From an archaeon (lineage in GTDB: Archaea; Asgardarchaeota; Heimdallarchaeia; Hodarchaeales; S146-22), in contig JAJRXH010000202.1 in assembly GCA_024276395.1 (NCBI GenBank), forward strand, positions 1 through 23,914: a stretch of 23,914 nt of DNA, read 5' to 3'. The position numbers were made by a program, and so were the translations under genes. The notes beneath the pieces were generated by a model, which did no database searches, was not told the DNA's origin, and was given only the letters and a program-made list of their open reading frames with translations. Shown here one piece after another: positions 1-10,677 of the stretch. Position 1 is the first letter of the stretch, and each line of letters opens with the position of its first letter.

Positions 1-3000
1 AGCAATACACGCATTCACAGATACACTTGACTTATAACTATACATTTCAAGTAATCACTCCAGCTGGACAGATACTCACCAAAACAATGCTTGTCTTCGT
101 CATTCCACACCAATGGAATCTCTATCTGACTTTAACTACACCACTAGTCGACAGAAATCCAGCTCTGAACATGACCACCATCTATAGAAATACCACCATC
201 CTTAGCTGGAACATAACGTTGATGTTAGATGGAAGCCCATTCTCTGGCAACGTGACTGTAGAACTAGACGGCACGATAATTGCAAGACTGGTCACAGACC
301 AAAACGGCAATGCTTCATTCTCTCACTGGTTTTCAGCCACGGATTCCATAAAAACTTACAATCTTACCATCTATCAAACAGAACGACCGTACGTGAAACA
401 CGTGGAATACATCAAAGTTCTCCAAGATTATAGTTTCAGCATTACTAATGGAAATATCCAAATTAATTCTTCTGTAATCGTGGTCAACGGCACCATTGCC
501 TTGCAAGTACAAATGCTCAGATATGACCCGAATGCTAGTAGTTTCACGAAATCGATAAATGCAACGTATTGGTACTACTACCAAAATGCCACTTTCACGA
601 GCACCAATATCACCATCATTACTAACGCCAATCTCACCTCACCTCTTACTTACTACCTAAACATCAGCACCCCAACCTTTAGCAATGGTACCTATACCTT
701 TTACGTGTTCGCTAACAGCTCAACTGGAATACTTATCGAGGATAATTTCACGGTCACTGTCTTTGCTGAAAACTATACACTTGAACCCAGACCCAGCATC
801 TTATCACCAATCACCATTGATTATGGGGATATTTTTACCCAAACCTTTACCTTAAAATACGAAAACGGCTCGGTTGTCCCTAACAAGATTGTTTTCTTTT
901 TCATCACGAATAAACTCAATTATAACGACATTTTCACGGCAACTACAGACTCACAAGGAAAGTTAACAGTCACGATTCCTACATCCACGCTACCTCAGGG
1001 AGGAAAATATTTCTTTCATCCATTCATCCAAAGATCCTTAAGTCAAGGAACATTTCGAACTTGGAACGGAACGGCACTCGTGTATGAATTACGGATTAGA
1101 CAGATTGTCTTACAGGCATCATTAAGCGATCTCATTACCAATAAAACCTTACCAATGACTCCTTCCCTTCCAGACATCCCACGAAACGTCACGGTTTTCC
1201 AAGTGAATTACCAAGTATCCATTACTAATTTATCATTGAACGAAGCATTTGAGACCCCCATTTTATGGATAAACGATACCACTGACACGAGATTGTCCAT
1301 TGCCATTAATTTAACCAAATCTGGATTGATCAACTCCACGATATTTAACACGTATTTAGATTCGCCATTAGGCAACCATCAACTAACTTTAGGTATCCAA
1401 GGTAGTAACGTAACTACCACCTTGCAATTTAACTTGGTAACTAAATTTAAAATCAAGTCAGCTGCTCTCAATGGAACGGCCAGTGGTTCTTTGACCATCA
1501 TTCAGGGTCAAATTCTCAATGCAACAGTTCGCGTGGTCGCCTTCAATGTAACTGCCGCAAACCAAACATATCTTGCCTCTGGCTCCACGCTAACGTTTAA
1601 TGATCTAATCAATAACAACACGCACTATACCATCACGGTTGAAGCAAATGGCACGGCCAAATTCACCATTGGATCAAATACGTTGAATGTAAGCATATTA
1701 AAAGGATATGGATCAAATAATTGGCTCATTCATCCAAGCTCATTCCCTCATGGAGTTTATAACGTTCTTCGGATGACATTCTCGTTAAAAAACCAGAATG
1801 ATTCCGTCACATCCTTTTTACTCTCATTAACCATTATCATCAAGGAACCCGTGGCGTTAAACATCACGAGCATCCCAAAAATCGTAAAATGGGGAGAATA
1901 TTGGTCCGTTAGTGGTCAAATCCACAATCTCATCACGAATCAGTCCGTTTATGATTCATCTTTCTGGCTCACTCTCCAAAGTTCGGATGGAAAGATCCAA
2001 AGTAGTGGTGTTCCTCAACTAGATGGCTCATTCAACCTAAGCGTGATAATTGACGACAACACGTCCGCCACGCGTAATTTCACCCTCATCCTAAACGTGA
2101 ATCCGACGATCTTTTCTAATCAGACTGCAATGTATCAATTTTCGGTAAATATCACCTTTGGTGCGTTACTACTTCCAGTACCTCAAACCCTCTCCGTGGT
2201 AACTGTAAAAGACACTGACTCGCAAAACATAACTTGGCAGTTACGATATACCCACAACAATTCAGTAATTTCTAACCAACTCATCACGTTACAAATCGTA
2301 CAGTTAAACAAAAATTATACCGCTCACACGGATCAAAATGGAACCGTAACCTTTACCATTCAATGGAATGTTTCTCTTGCTTATCGACAATACACGTTAA
2401 ATGCGATTTATTCTGGAAATGATAGCATTGGAATTCCTACTAGCACCAATAAATCAATAACAACCAGAGTTCAAGGACCCATCTACATCCATGGCGATTA
2501 CGTTGCTGCTTGGAACGGTAATAACTCTGCATATGTCTTGCGAGGACAAAATCTGATGCTGTGGGGTCGAATTCTTTTTGCTAATGGGACCGTCGCTCCA
2601 TTAGGAACCATTGATGTAAACATCAATGTCATATCTAATGCAACAAGTGGTAATGATCTTATTGGAATAGTCAATGGAGCGTTTAATCTTTCAATTCGAC
2701 AGTGGCATTGGACTAACTACTCTTTCCTTGGTAATCTTGTCTTGAATGTTTCCCTACAAAAACTTACAGAGAACACGTTTCCATTCTACATTGCCAACGA
2801 TACGAGACTAAGCATCCTATGCGTGACAAGCATTTCCATTACGAGCGAAATCAATGGAATTACCACCGTTCAAGAAGGAAATATCAATAAAATAGCTAAT
2901 GGAAGTCAAATTAACTTTAGAATCACGATAAGCGAGAACAATCCACGATTAGCGTTACCAATTAACAAGGCAAGCTTGCTTACTGTCAATGCAACGTGGA

Positions 3001-6000
3001 ATGCTAGTACCTTGACCATTTCACGGATCAATTCCACTTGGAACACCCAAAATATGACGGTTTCCAATCAAACAAACATTTATTACGTGCTCCAAGTTAC
3101 CGTGACGTCAACCCTCATGCAAACATGTTACTTAAATGCCACGGTCACATACACGTTCATCACCAAGAATGCACTACAATTGATTCTCCTTAATGTTCCA
3201 GATAAAATTCAACCGGGTAATGCATTATCTTTTCAAGGAGAAATCCGTTATGGGGGTGCTAATGGTGAAATCTATGACCAAAATGCTGCTGTTCGAATTC
3301 AAATCAACGATTCAAGTAATAACATCATTTTTGAAAACACTTACATCATAAGCGGTGCCAATGGACTTTCCGTGTCGGTTTCTATCAGTGCAACTCTAAA
3401 ACCTGGAACCGTTCTAACAATCAAGGGAGAAATTGACCCTAAATCATTACCGTCAAGGTCAAACCTTGCCATCCAACCCACTCCCTTAGAATACGTGACA
3501 GTTGTTCAAAATCCCAATAGCATCACGATGAACATTCTAACAGCTGCCGTAACGACAAACGGTGGCATCAAGTATTATTATGAAAATACAACTCTAAATC
3601 TTAGCTTTTCTGTGACCTTCCCCTATTACACCATCAGCAATTTCAATGAAACCGACTGGGACTTCACTCTCAGCGTGACGGACGTGATGACAAGCATCAA
3701 CTTATATTCATCGACTCCATTTCACAATCTGAGTTTTCTTTACACGCCACCACCAGATAATGGCTACCTGAACATCACGTTAACAGTAAATTTTGCATAT
3801 GGTGCCACATCAACATCCTTCCAAGTCTTCATACTAGTAAAAATCATCACTAGTGCTACATTCGATCTTGTTAGCGTCTTTGATGCAACAGGCATCACGA
3901 AATTAGCAAAACAAGAAAATGCAGTAATCACGCGGAGAGATGCTGGAAATACCATTACCGTAACGCTAAGAACAAGTGATGATTTACTAAATGAATCACT
4001 ATCCACAGTTCCACTCAATTCAACGCCAATGCTTAGCCCAATCACCAACGAACTTACCTTAGGAAGTCTACCAGTTACTACTAACGCGGATGGCACGTTC
4101 TCGTTCAGCATCACGATAAATGCTAATACACCCTTGAACAATTATACCATCACCGTGGCTCTAAGTCATCAAAATTTCACGTTTACCTTTATCTTGGTCA
4201 TTAGGGCCGATATAGAGCTAAATGTCTCCCTCGGGAACAATCATGGTGAATTTTATCTAGATAGAAACAAATTGTACGTGAATATCAGTATCTTAGAACA
4301 ATCATTAGCCGTTGGAAACGTAACCGCTTACCTCGAACAGGGTTCGTGGAACTTGCAGTTAAAATTCTATCTAAATGGTCAAGAGATCATCAAAGACCGA
4401 ACATTAAGATCTAATGGTGATCTCTTTCCAGAATTATACGTGTATGACCTTTCCGTCCTTTCTCCTTCCCAAACAAGCGGCACGCTATCGGTGGAAGTGA
4501 ACCTTCTATGGGATCGTAGTCTGAATCGAAGCCTCAGCATGACACGAGAAATCATCGTCATCAAGGATGTCAACGCAACCTTATTATCCATGTCGCCAAT
4601 CACTAATGCAAAACTGTTAAATGACAATACCATTGCCATTAAACGCGCTGATAATCAGTATCTAATCTTAAATTTCCTAGCTAGCATCGCTGGAGCAACT
4701 CCAACAACTGGATTAAATAACATCAACATCACGATCAAATACCAAAATGTGCCAAAAGTTATTGATTTTAACACTTATCATCGAAATACTGACGTTGATG
4801 GAAAATTTAGCATCTCCATCCTCATGGATCGTACCGTTTCGCTTGGTAACCGATCATTAATCATTTATTGGCAATTAAATGCGACGCAAGCCCTTTTACT
4901 CTTCAACTATACCATCATGGTACAAAGTGATGTCTTCTACCAGTTTACTATCTTGCAAACAACTTTCTTGGAGACACAAATGGATGGCGAAGATTTACCA
5001 TCCACTGAGCTTGCACTCGTTATCCCCTATTCTGGAACGGATTCTTTGAACCTGTCGGAAACCCCATACATCAGATTTTTCTTGAGCACTACAGATGACA
5101 ATGGTTCAATCCTTACCACGAATCAAGGATATGGACGCTATCAGTTCACCATAACCTGGGAATTCACGAATGGAACAGCACCAATTTCCTATGAGATTGG
5201 CACTCTAATCACGGTTACCAACAATGGAGAATACATTCTAAAAATCAACGATCCTTTCCCAAGATCATCCGCAATCATTAAAATTAACGTTACTTTCATC
5301 CCAAGCAACGATTATCTGGGAATTTTATTGCCAAAAACCATTGAAATTACACGAATAACTTATTATGGCCAGTTAAAACTCACTTATCTAGGACGAACCG
5401 CTGCACCATTCGATCCCGCTGATTCTCCGATAAACGATTCAAACATGCAAATTGAGGCATTAGAACCTGTAATTTTCTGGTTCCAAGTGAGTGACCTAGG
5501 ATTTGGTAACCAGTCTCTTCCAGCCGATGTCATCTCTCCAGATTTTTTCCTTAACATCACTATTATAGACGGACAAACTGGACAAATCACGTATCAACGC
5601 CGAATAAAAGATTCATATCTAGATAACTCCATTAATGGGAAATTTTACTTAGATTACAGTGAAAGTGCCAGTGGAACCAGATTTCTGCTAGCGAACGTCA
5701 TTTATAATTTCACTGACAGAGGAAGCATTCATTCAATTTCCTCTACTTTCTTGAACATTAGTTTTACTCTCAAGCCAGCAAGCATTAACATTCTCAACGT
5801 GTTCACGGATGTGCAAACACAACAAGAAATTACCGTGGTCATCATGGGTAATACAGTGAACATCACTGCTTATGTATCACCATTAGATAAGTTCGCACAA
5901 CCCATTTCCTTCCCCATCGTATCTTCACCAGGTTCAGTTATTTTTCAATTTAACAGCACGGTTATTATTAGTAATTCACACGTTACCAGTGCCGCTGCTA

Positions 6001-8069
6001 CATCGATCAAGAAAATCTCCGCCGCCACGTATGCTTTCTCCCTTGTCGTTACCATTGAGAATCAAAGCGCACCTTACACACTAACCATAACCTCGGTCTT
6101 CAAGGTTTCAAAGGAGTTAGCATCCTATGGATTCAAGAACAAGACCAGCGATGCTACTTATTTATCAGTGTACAAGGAGCCAGAAATCAGTATTGGTAGT
6201 TCGTTCATCCTTCAGAAGCTTTCATTCATCTCAACTCAGACTTCAACACGTGGAAATTCTAACACGGTACGAGATACGAAAGATGATAACCTACAATTAC
6301 AAGCATCAGAGACCGTATTAACATCGAAATATGGAGAAGATTACACACTTTCTGGCTTGATTGCTGACAATGGTAATCCATTATCAGGATTTAGAATTGA
6401 AATTACCATTACGAATGCATCTGGACACATCATTCTGAAGAAAGTTACCTATTCAGACAACAACGGCATCTTTCAAGTCGATTTTCTGGTCACCAGAGAT
6501 GCATTCACGACTGAAGGTAATTATACCTTGACAATTAGATTAACTGATTTTGTTAGACCTCCAACGCTTACCGGAATCTTCCAAGTTTTCATTCCTACTT
6601 ACATTGATGTGTATTATACACCTGAATTCGTGACCAATGGTGATGTAGTGACAATTGTAGGGTATCTTAAAGATGACCTAGGAAATAACATCACCTCCTT
6701 GATTCAGCCTGGCGGCATGAGTCTTACAGGCGAGGGTACCATTGACATCAATAACGGACGTTTCATTTACCATTATCATATGCCCACGGAAAGTGCTGAC
6801 AACCAAGTGTTATCTTTCATCTTCAATGGTAACTTGGCTCTTTTCTTGGAGAAAAGCTCACTTGATCTCCCACTTAAAAAACTAACAAATCCAAAAATCG
6901 ATACCGTTTATGGTCCAATATCAATGGTTATCGGACAATCTTCTCAAATAAACGTGCAGATCTCTACTTACGTGCTCGACACCACGACAACTGCATTAAC
7001 TCAGAAAATTTTCTTGAGAAATAGGCCCGTGCAATTACTTCTTGAGAACTATACGCTCTGGCAAGGTCTCCTCAACGGAAGTGAATTCAGCTTGACCATC
7101 ATAATTACCTATCAAGGTGAACATGACTACCTCATAAAAGTCAATGGAGGTAATGTCACCAAATACACGTTGATACCGATAAACGGATCTAAATCTGAAT
7201 TTCAACCAATTGAATTCGTTTTGCGACTGTTAACAACGGAAGGTAATCCCATAAGCAAATTTACCAGAACCATTTCCATTGCACCCATCACTCTGTCAAT
7301 TGACGTCATTCCTTTACCAGCTAATCAACACGACACCTTCCCAACAATTGGTGCCGTGACTTTCACCTCTTTCATTCTGATGGTCCTATCATTCGTCAGT
7401 GCATTGACTTTAACAGTAGAGCCTTGGATTCGTCAACAATTAAAGCTTAGAAGACAGAAGAAACCCGTTTCAGAGCTCAAGAAAGAACTATCTGACCTCT
7501 TAGATAACCTAGTAGTTAGCGATTCAGAGACGGAAGATGAAGAAGGCGCTGATATCACCTCCTTACTTGAATGGGCAATCGAGGAAGAGCAGAAAGAAGC
7601 AACAATGGAAGGAATGGAATCATTAGAAGATTTCTCCTTCGAACTACCACCTATCTTCCAAGAATTACTAGATCTTCTGAAACTCAAGCAATATAAGGAA
7701 TTAGTTGCAAAAATATTAGATGAATCTTTACAATTGATGAGAGAACGTTATAACATCTATCGTCTCTCTGAAACAGAAACCATTCGAGAATGGGAGAAAC
7801 GAGCACTTAACACCCCCATTGGGCAGCAAAAGAGAACTCATGTTGCCCTCTTGTATGATGTTCTTTCCATTGGCAACTATTGGCCGCACCATAAGTGGAA
7901 TCGAACTGATGCAATCGATATTTTCCGAGCCTTTGTTACACTCTACCCAGACCTAGTAGATATACACTCTCTTCCAGAAGAACAAAGACATGGAATTTCC
8001 ATAATTGCCCGCGTAATCTTGAAAATGGGAAAAATTTCACAAAAAGATGAATTTGAGGAATATCTATGA
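1..8069 (+). CDS. Giant Ig-like repeat surface protein with C-terminal anchor and cytoplasmic tail (5' partial)
   Basis: The frame is open to the left edge, so the true start lies outside the window; about 2,688 residues are visible, counted from the codon at 3. The TTG at 27 is only the first possible start codon, not a likely start. Residues 1 to about 2445 are extracellular beta-sandwich material, very rich in N-x-S/T sequons (about 28 in the first 470 residues by eye). A recurring TD-x-NG-x-x-F/V-type turn, typical of Ig-like/MG2-type domains, appears near residues 98, 314, 671, 775, 1360, 1595 and 2148. One membrane helix follows at about 2450-2470, then a basic stop-transfer stretch (RRQKK) and an acidic, helical cytoplasmic tail of about 218 residues. 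By position and general pattern the tail resembles the DUF4129 domain of MoxR/DUF58 clusters; that similarity is weak. The gene overlaps the next one by 4 nt (ATGA). Likely role: a surface fibre or receptor whose tail engages the MoxR/DUF58 machinery (inference). The sequons suggest heavy N-glycosylation. Confidence 0.85.
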   Translation, partial: QYTHSQIHLTYNYTFQVITPAGQILTKTMLVFVIPHQWNLYLTLTTPLVDRNPALNMTTIYRNTTILSWNITLMLDGSPFSGNVTVELDGTIIARLVTDQNGNASFSHWFSATDSIKTYNLTIYQTERPYVKHVEYIKVLQDYSFSITNGNIQINSSVIVVNGTIALQVQMLRYDPNASSFTKSINATYWYYYQNATFTSTNITIITNANLTSPLTYYLNISTPTFSNGTYTFYVFANSSTGILIEDNFTVTVFAENYTLEPRPSILSPITIDYGDIFTQTFTLKYENGSVVPNKIVFFFITNKLNYNDIFTATTDSQGKLTVTIPTSTLPQGGKYFFHPFIQRSLSQGTFRTWNGTALVYELRIRQIVLQASLSDLITNKTLPMTPSLPDIPRNVTVFQVNYQVSITNLSLNEAFETPILWINDTTDTRLSIAINLTKSGLINSTIFNTYLDSPLGNHQLTLGIQGSNVTTTLQFNLVTKFKIKSAALNGTASGSLTIIQGQILNATVRVVAFNVTAANQTYLASGSTLTFNDLINNNTHYTITVEANGTAKFTIGSNTLNVSILKGYGSNNWLIHPSSFPHGVYNVLRMTFSLKNQNDSVTSFLLSLTIIIKEPVALNITSIPKIVKWGEYWSVSGQIHNLITNQSVYDSSFWLTLQSSDGKIQSSGVPQLDGSFNLSVIIDDNTSATRNFTLILNVNPTIFSNQTAMYQFSVNITFGALLLPVPQTLSVVTVKDTDSQNITWQLRYTHNNSVISNQLITLQIVQLNKNYTAHTDQNGTVTFTIQWNVSLAYRQYTLNAIYSGNDSIGIPTSTNKSITTRVQGPIYIHGDYVAAWNGNNSAYVLRGQNLMLWGRILFANGTVAPLGTIDVNINVISNATSGNDLIGIVNGAFNLSIRQWHWTNYSFLGNLVLNVSLQKLTENTFPFYIANDTRLSILCVTSISITSEINGITTVQEGNINKIANGSQINFRITISENNPRLALPINKASLLTVNATWNASTLTISRINSTWNTQNMTVSNQTNIYYVLQVTVTSTLMQTCYLNATVTYTFITKNALQLILLNVPDKIQPGNALSFQGEIRYGGANGEIYDQNAAVRIQINDSSNNIIFENTYIISGANGLSVSVSISATLKPGTVLTIKGEIDPKSLPSRSNLAIQPTPLEYVTVVQNPNSITMNILTAAVTTNGGIKYYYENTTLNLSFSVTFPYYTISNFNETDWDFTLSVTDVMTSINLYSSTPFHNLSFLYTPPPDNGYLNITLTVNFAYGATSTSFQVFILVKIITSATFDLVSVFDATGITKLAKQENAVITRRDAGNTITVTLRTSDDLLNESLSTVPLNSTPMLSPITNELTLGSLPVTTNADGTFSFSITINANTPLNNYTITVALSHQNFTFTFILVIRADIELNVSLGNNHGEFYLDRNKLYVNISILEQSLAVGNVTAYLEQGSWNLQLKFYLNGQEIIKDRTLRSNGDLFPELYVYDLSVLSPSQTSGTLSVEVNLLWDRSLNRSLSMTREIIVIKDVNATLLSMSPITNAKLLNDNTIAIKRADNQYLILNFLASIAGATPTTGLNNINITIKYQNVPKVIDFNTYHRNTDVDGKFSISILMDRTVSLGNRSLIIYWQLNATQALLLFNYTIMVQSDVFYQFTILQTTFLETQMDGEDLPSTELALVIPYSGTDSLNLSETPYIRFFLSTTDDNGSILTTNQGYGRYQFTITWEFTNGTAPISYEIGTLITVTNNGEYILKINDPFPRSSAIIKINVTFIPSNDYLGILLPKTIEITRITYYGQLKLTYLGRTAAPFDPADSPINDSNMQIEALEPVIFWFQVSDLGFGNQSLPADVISPDFFLNITIIDGQTGQITYQRRIKDSYLDNSINGKFYLDYSESASGTRFLLANVIYNFTDRGSIHSISSTFLNISFTLKPASINILNVFTDVQTQQEITVVIMGNTVNITAYVSPLDKFAQPISFPIVSSPGSVIFQFNSTVIISNSHVTSAAATSIKKISAATYAFSLVVTIENQSAPYTLTITSVFKVSKELASYGFKNKTSDATYLSVYKEPEISIGSSFILQKLSFISTQTSTRGNSNTVRDTKDDNLQLQASETVLTSKYGEDYTLSGLIADNGNPLSGFRIEITITNASGHIILKKVTYSDNNGIFQVDFLVTRDAFTTEGNYTLTIRLTDFVRPPTLTGIFQVFIPTYIDVYYTPEFVTNGDVVTIVGYLKDDLGNNITSLIQPGGMSLTGEGTIDINNGRFIYHYHMPTESADNQVLSFIFNGNLALFLEKSSLDLPLKKLTNPKIDTVYGPISMVIGQSSQINVQISTYVLDTTTTALTQKIFLRNRPVQLLLENYTLWQGLLNGSEFSLTIIITYQGEHDYLIKVNGGNVTKYTLIPINGSKSEFQPIEFVLRLLTTEGNPISKFTRTISIAPITLSIDVIPLPANQHDTFPTIGAVTFTSFILMVLSFVSALTLTVEPWIRQQLKLRRQKKPVSELKKELSDLLDNLVVSDSETEDEEGADITSLLEWAIEEEQKEATMEGMESLEDFSFELPPIFQELLDLLKLKQYKELVAKILDESLQLMRERYNIYRLSETETIREWEKRALNTPIGQQKRTHVALLYDVLSIGNYWPHHKWNRTDAIDIFRAFVTLYPDLVDIHSLPEEQRHGISIIARVILKMGKISQKDEFEEYL

Positions 8070-9550
8070 GCGTGACACAAGAAAACTTGATCAAAACTGG
8101 CAAGATTGTCCAACATAAATTTCAACAAGTTATCAAAGGGGTTAGTCACTGGTTTGGAGCAAAAAGACTAACTTTAAAGTTCGCAATATTCATTTTACCT
8201 CTCATTTTAGTATTTGCCATCATAATCACGCCTTTTCCCAGTGGATCCACCTTGAATAACGGATGGGATGGCATCAGTCAAGTAGCAAAACACGTAAAAC
8301 AAAATGGTTATGAAATTGCACGGATTTACAATACTCCGATGGAACTGTCAACGTATAAAACTCCTGGAATCCTTATCATTCAACATATTGCGCGTTCATA
8401 TACCACTGACGAAATTCAACATCTCTTTCAATTAGTTCAAAATGGATGGAGCTTATTCATTGCAGAGGAAATCAATAGCGAAATCACTCGGGCCTTTAAC
8501 ATTGGTATTGAAGCATTCATGATTCGAGAAGAAAGTGCATTCGTCGATGACCCGATACAACCGTTACTAATACCTACGACTCAGATGAATCTCTCACAAT
8601 CAGTAAAAATCTTCTTATCTGGAGTTCGTCCCCTAATCTTATCAGATTTTCCGTGGCACTACGAACCAATCATCGCATCTACCGATCAGAGTTGGATTGA
8701 CATTGACCAAAATGGCGAATATGACCCAGAAATAGATGAAAGCGGTCCGTTCAACATTGGAATCCGTTTCAGCATTGGGCAAGGAAGAATCGTGTTTCTA
8801 AGTGACTTTACATGGCTTCAGAATCAAGTATTCTTTCAATTCGATAATGCACTGTTTTTTGATAAACTCATTTCTTGGCTGGGTGAGGCGATAACCAACA
8901 CGCTTGGAACCAAGCCAATCATCTATTTTGACGAATCGCACTTGAGTTGGACTACTCTCAAGCCTCAAACCATTCTCCATGCAATCTCACAGGCACAGTC
9001 ACTCATCCTTCAGAACCCACTCATGATAATAATCTACTTTGTTTTGATTGCACCTCTCATTTTCTATCAGTTCTCAACACTCGTTGATCGTTACATCGAA
9101 TTAAAAGCAAAGTTGCTGAAGGAGGTCAAAGGTGAGTCAACTTTCCATCAAAAAAGAGAAGAACTCAGAATGGCCATTCAGAATCCAGTAACCTTATTCG
9201 AGATAGTTTATTACAAAATTCTACTCAAATGGCTCAGTATGGACCCCTACTTCAATTTTAATTGGCTCCTTAGTGATCCAGCTCTAGAACGAGTGGAAAC
9301 ATTGATGTTTCTCGATCAATATCTAACACGGCTGTATGAGACAAGCAAGGAGGAATTCGAGAAGAATCCTGAGATTACTATTAGAAATCTTCAAGAATTG
9401 AAGAAGAAGACGCATAACCTTTTCAAATTTGCTTATAGACACGAAACAATAGGAAAAAATGCCGCTTCGATATCTGAATATGAAAACTCAAGTAAGTTCT
9501 GTTATCAACTTGCAATATTAGTTAGCAAGGAAAAGACAAACCTTTTATAA
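8066..9550 (+). CDS. DUF4350-type membrane protein with EF-hand-like loop
   Basis: The protein has 494 residues and starts inside the ATGA overlap with the upstream gene, which implies translational coupling. TM1 lies at about 37-55. It is followed by an extracytoplasmic DUF4350-like (GATase-like) domain from about 66 (GWDGISQVAKHVKQNGYEIA, then a GILII strand and NGWSLFIAEE). The second half of that fold is seen at about 230-270 (GQGRIVFLSDF, then DNALFF). TM2 is at about 318-335, followed by a helical, charged cytoplasmic tail of about 160 residues. Within the outer domain, residues 212-225 read DIDQNGEYDPEIDE, a DxDxNGxxD loop like EF-hand or dockerin calcium loops. DUF4350 proteins usually sit beside MoxR, DUF58 and DUF4129 genes, as here. 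The exact biochemical role is not established; a scaffold or adaptor in envelope-protein maturation is the usual inference. Confidence 0.8.
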   Translation: MSVTQENLIKTGKIVQHKFQQVIKGVSHWFGAKRLTLKFAIFILPLILVFAIIITPFPSGSTLNNGWDGISQVAKHVKQNGYEIARIYNTPMELSTYKTPGILIIQHIARSYTTDEIQHLFQLVQNGWSLFIAEEINSEITRAFNIGIEAFMIREESAFVDDPIQPLLIPTTQMNLSQSVKIFLSGVRPLILSDFPWHYEPIIASTDQSWIDIDQNGEYDPEIDESGPFNIGIRFSIGQGRIVFLSDFTWLQNQVFFQFDNALFFDKLISWLGEAITNTLGTKPIIYFDESHLSWTTLKPQTILHAISQAQSLILQNPLMIIIYFVLIAPLIFYQFSTLVDRYIELKAKLLKEVKGESTFHQKREELRMAIQNPVTLFEIVYYKILLKWLSMDPYFNFNWLLSDPALERVETLMFLDQYLTRLYETSKEEFEKNPEITIRNLQELKKKTHNLFKFAYRHETIGKNAASISEYENSSKFCYQLAILVSKEKTNLL

Positions 9551-9554
9551 AAGG
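9541..9554 (+). promoter_or_regulatory. Perfect 14-bp TATA-like palindrome overlapping a stop codon; possible internal promoter
   Basis: CCTTTTATAAAAGG is a perfect palindrome whose centre resembles an archaeal TATA box. It covers the TAA of the DUF4350 gene (9548-9550). The 69-nt gap that follows, before the MoxR gene, is the longest in the + strand cluster. Initiation about 25 nt downstream would leave a leader of roughly 45 nt. A short imperfect hairpin (GGATGT at 9554-9559, GCATCC at 9566-9571, including one G-T pair) follows. Function is inferred from sequence and position only. Confidence 0.3.
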
Positions 9555-9619
9555 GATGTGGCTTTGCATCCGAAGTATGATCATGACGTGAAAAACAAAT
9601 TGAAAGAAGGTGTAAAAGA

Positions 9620-10633
9620 ATGAAAGAAGACGATCATTCCGTCGAAAATTTTGCACGATATGTCCAGGGGTTTTCTACCGAGATTTTAGGAGAAGTATCC
9701 AAAATCATTGTAGGAAAAAATGACATTCTTGAATTACTATTGGTCGCACTACTGGCTAACGGACACGTGCTTCTCGAAGGAGTACCTGGCGTAGCAAAAA
9801 CATTCATGGCACGGACGTTTGCTGGAGTCATGGGATTAGATTTCAAGCGAGTTCAGTTTACCCCAGATCTTCTTCCTAGCGACATCGTCGGTTCCATGAT
9901 TTATAATCAGAAAGAAGGAAAGTTTCAATTCAATCCCGGACCCATTTTTACAAACATCCTACTTGCTGATGAAATCAACAGAGCCCCTCCAAAGACGCAA
10001 TCTGCCCTCTTAGAAGCCATGGCTGAAAGAAGTGTTTCCGTAGAAGGTATCACGCACAAGCTTGACCGCCCGTTCACTGTATTTGCCACACAAAACCCTG
10101 TTGAACAGGAAGGAACTTACATCCTCCCAGAAGCACAATTAGATCGGTTCTTATTCAAGTTAAATGTCACGTACCCAGAAAAGACCGAAGATATTGAAAT
10201 TCTCAATCGCAAGCTAGGATTAAAGGACATTGATGAAATTAAAGTCGATGTCAAAGCTAATAAGGAACAAATCCGCGAAATACAAGATAACATCATCAAC
10301 ATTTATGTGGATCAAAGCATTCTTGAATACATTGCAGAACTTGTCAACAAGGCACGAAAGCATCCATACGTACAATTCGGTGCCTCACCACGCGCTTCCA
10401 TTGCGTTGATGATAGCAAGCCGTCCCCTCGCAGCAATGAAGGGAAGAGCTTACGTGGAACCCGATGACATCAAGGCTCTCTACAAGCCGATTCTCAATCA
10501 TCGTCTCGCCTTAACTCCAGAAGCTGAACTGGCCGGTTATACCTCAGAACAAATTCTAGATGAAATCATCAAAACTACGGAAGTACCCTATTTCGATCCA
10601 AATGAATTACCGGCATTACAACAAGCAGCCTGA
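9620..10633 (+). CDS. MoxR-family AAA+ ATPase
   Basis: The protein has 337 residues, normal for the family. Motifs: Walker A GVPGVAKT (54-61), Walker B LLADEIN (114-120) followed by the MoxR-typical RAPPKTQSALLEAMAE, sensor 1 in FATQNPVEQEGTY (155-167), EAQLDRF (171-177), and a C-terminal lid with SPRASIALMIASRPLAA as sensor 2. The start is supported by AAGGTG seven bases upstream of the ATG. MoxR ATPases are cytoplasmic hexameric chaperone-like machines that act with vWA partners, here the DUF58 protein encoded 44 bp downstream, in assembling or maturing protein complexes. In this setting the likely clients are the membrane and surface proteins of the same cluster (inference). All catalytic motifs are intact. 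Confidence 0.97.
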   Translation: MKEDDHSVENFARYVQGFSTEILGEVSKIIVGKNDILELLLVALLANGHVLLEGVPGVAKTFMARTFAGVMGLDFKRVQFTPDLLPSDIVGSMIYNQKEGKFQFNPGPIFTNILLADEINRAPPKTQSALLEAMAERSVSVEGITHKLDRPFTVFATQNPVEQEGTYILPEAQLDRFLFKLNVTYPEKTEDIEILNRKLGLKDIDEIKVDVKANKEQIREIQDNIINIYVDQSILEYIAELVNKARKHPYVQFGASPRASIALMIASRPLAAMKGRAYVEPDDIKALYKPILNHRLALTPEAELAGYTSEQILDEIIKTTEVPYFDPNELPALQQAA

Positions 10634-10677
10634 ACAAAAACCAATGAGAATACCTGAAAGAGTGATTTCTAACCGAA

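Noticed and set aside
27..29. TTG as start of the giant protein
   Set aside because: The frame is open to the left edge with no stop before it, and no Shine-Dalgarno site or signal peptide follows; the gene is simply cut by the window.
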